A stretch of 5,874 bases of DNA from NCBI GenBank assembly GCA_030673085.1, contig DAOVFE010000130.1, forward strand, positions 1 to 5,874, written 5' to 3'. Shown piece by piece: positions 5,873 to 5,874 of the stretch; position 1 is the first letter of the stretch; each line of letters starts with the position of its first letter. The position numbers and the translations under genes are program-made. The notes beneath the pieces were generated by a model. The model was not told the DNA's origin, made no database searches, and saw nothing but the letters and a program-made list of their open reading frames with translations. Source of the DNA: Anaerolineales bacterium (GTDB lineage Bacteria > Chloroflexota > Anaerolineae > Anaerolineales > E44-bin32).

Positions 5873-5874
5873 GC

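Overview
The window carries one block of genes, all transcribed from the minus strand (right to left in these coordinates). In transcription order they are: (1) a 5'-truncated single-pass membrane protein with a Ser/Thr/Pro-rich linker and a Cys-containing, OB-fold-like outer domain (5282 to the right edge); (2) a 121-residue protein with two membrane segments and a CxxC...CxxC zinc ribbon (4626-4991); (3) a 555-residue secreted-then-anchored protein, DUF2207-like in layout, ending in a cysteine-alanine tail CACACACAGCACACAGGGR (2824-4491); (4) a radical SAM/SPASM enzyme with an N-terminal PqqD-like domain (1448-2827), whose ATG overlaps the stop of gene 3 as ATGA; (5) a shorter paralogue of gene 4 with no cysteine at all (247-1416); (6) the first 50 codons of a SAM-dependent methyltransferase (150 to the left edge).

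The organism is most likely a bacterium. There are clear purine-rich ribosome binding sites and one plausible sigma-70-type promoter. Base composition looks mid-range. The style of gene 1 (membrane anchor, Ser/Thr/Pro linker, small OB-like outer domain) and the Cys-Ala tail fit Chloroflexota of the Anaerolineae type. That is an impression from protein style, not a proof, and some methanogenic archaea remain possible.

The core of interest is genes 3-5. Gene 4 has everything expected of a peptide-modifying radical SAM enzyme: a PqqD/RRE-like peptide-binding domain, CxxxCxxC, GGEP and a SPASM cysteine set. Immediately upstream, and translationally coupled to it, lies its obvious candidate substrate: seven cysteines alternating with alanine at the extreme C terminus of a membrane protein. 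The predicted topology (signal peptide, outer beta-rich domain, one membrane span at about 244-266) leaves the tail in the cytoplasm, where a radical SAM enzyme could reach it. Gene 5 keeps the PqqD-like part and GGEP but has lost all three cluster cysteines and the distal SPASM region while remaining an intact 389-codon frame. It therefore looks like a pseudoenzyme partner rather than a decaying gene. The working model is a RiPP-like modification system acting on the tail of a large membrane-anchored protein instead of a small secreted peptide. The zinc-ribbon membrane protein and the methyltransferase are possible but unproven additional members.
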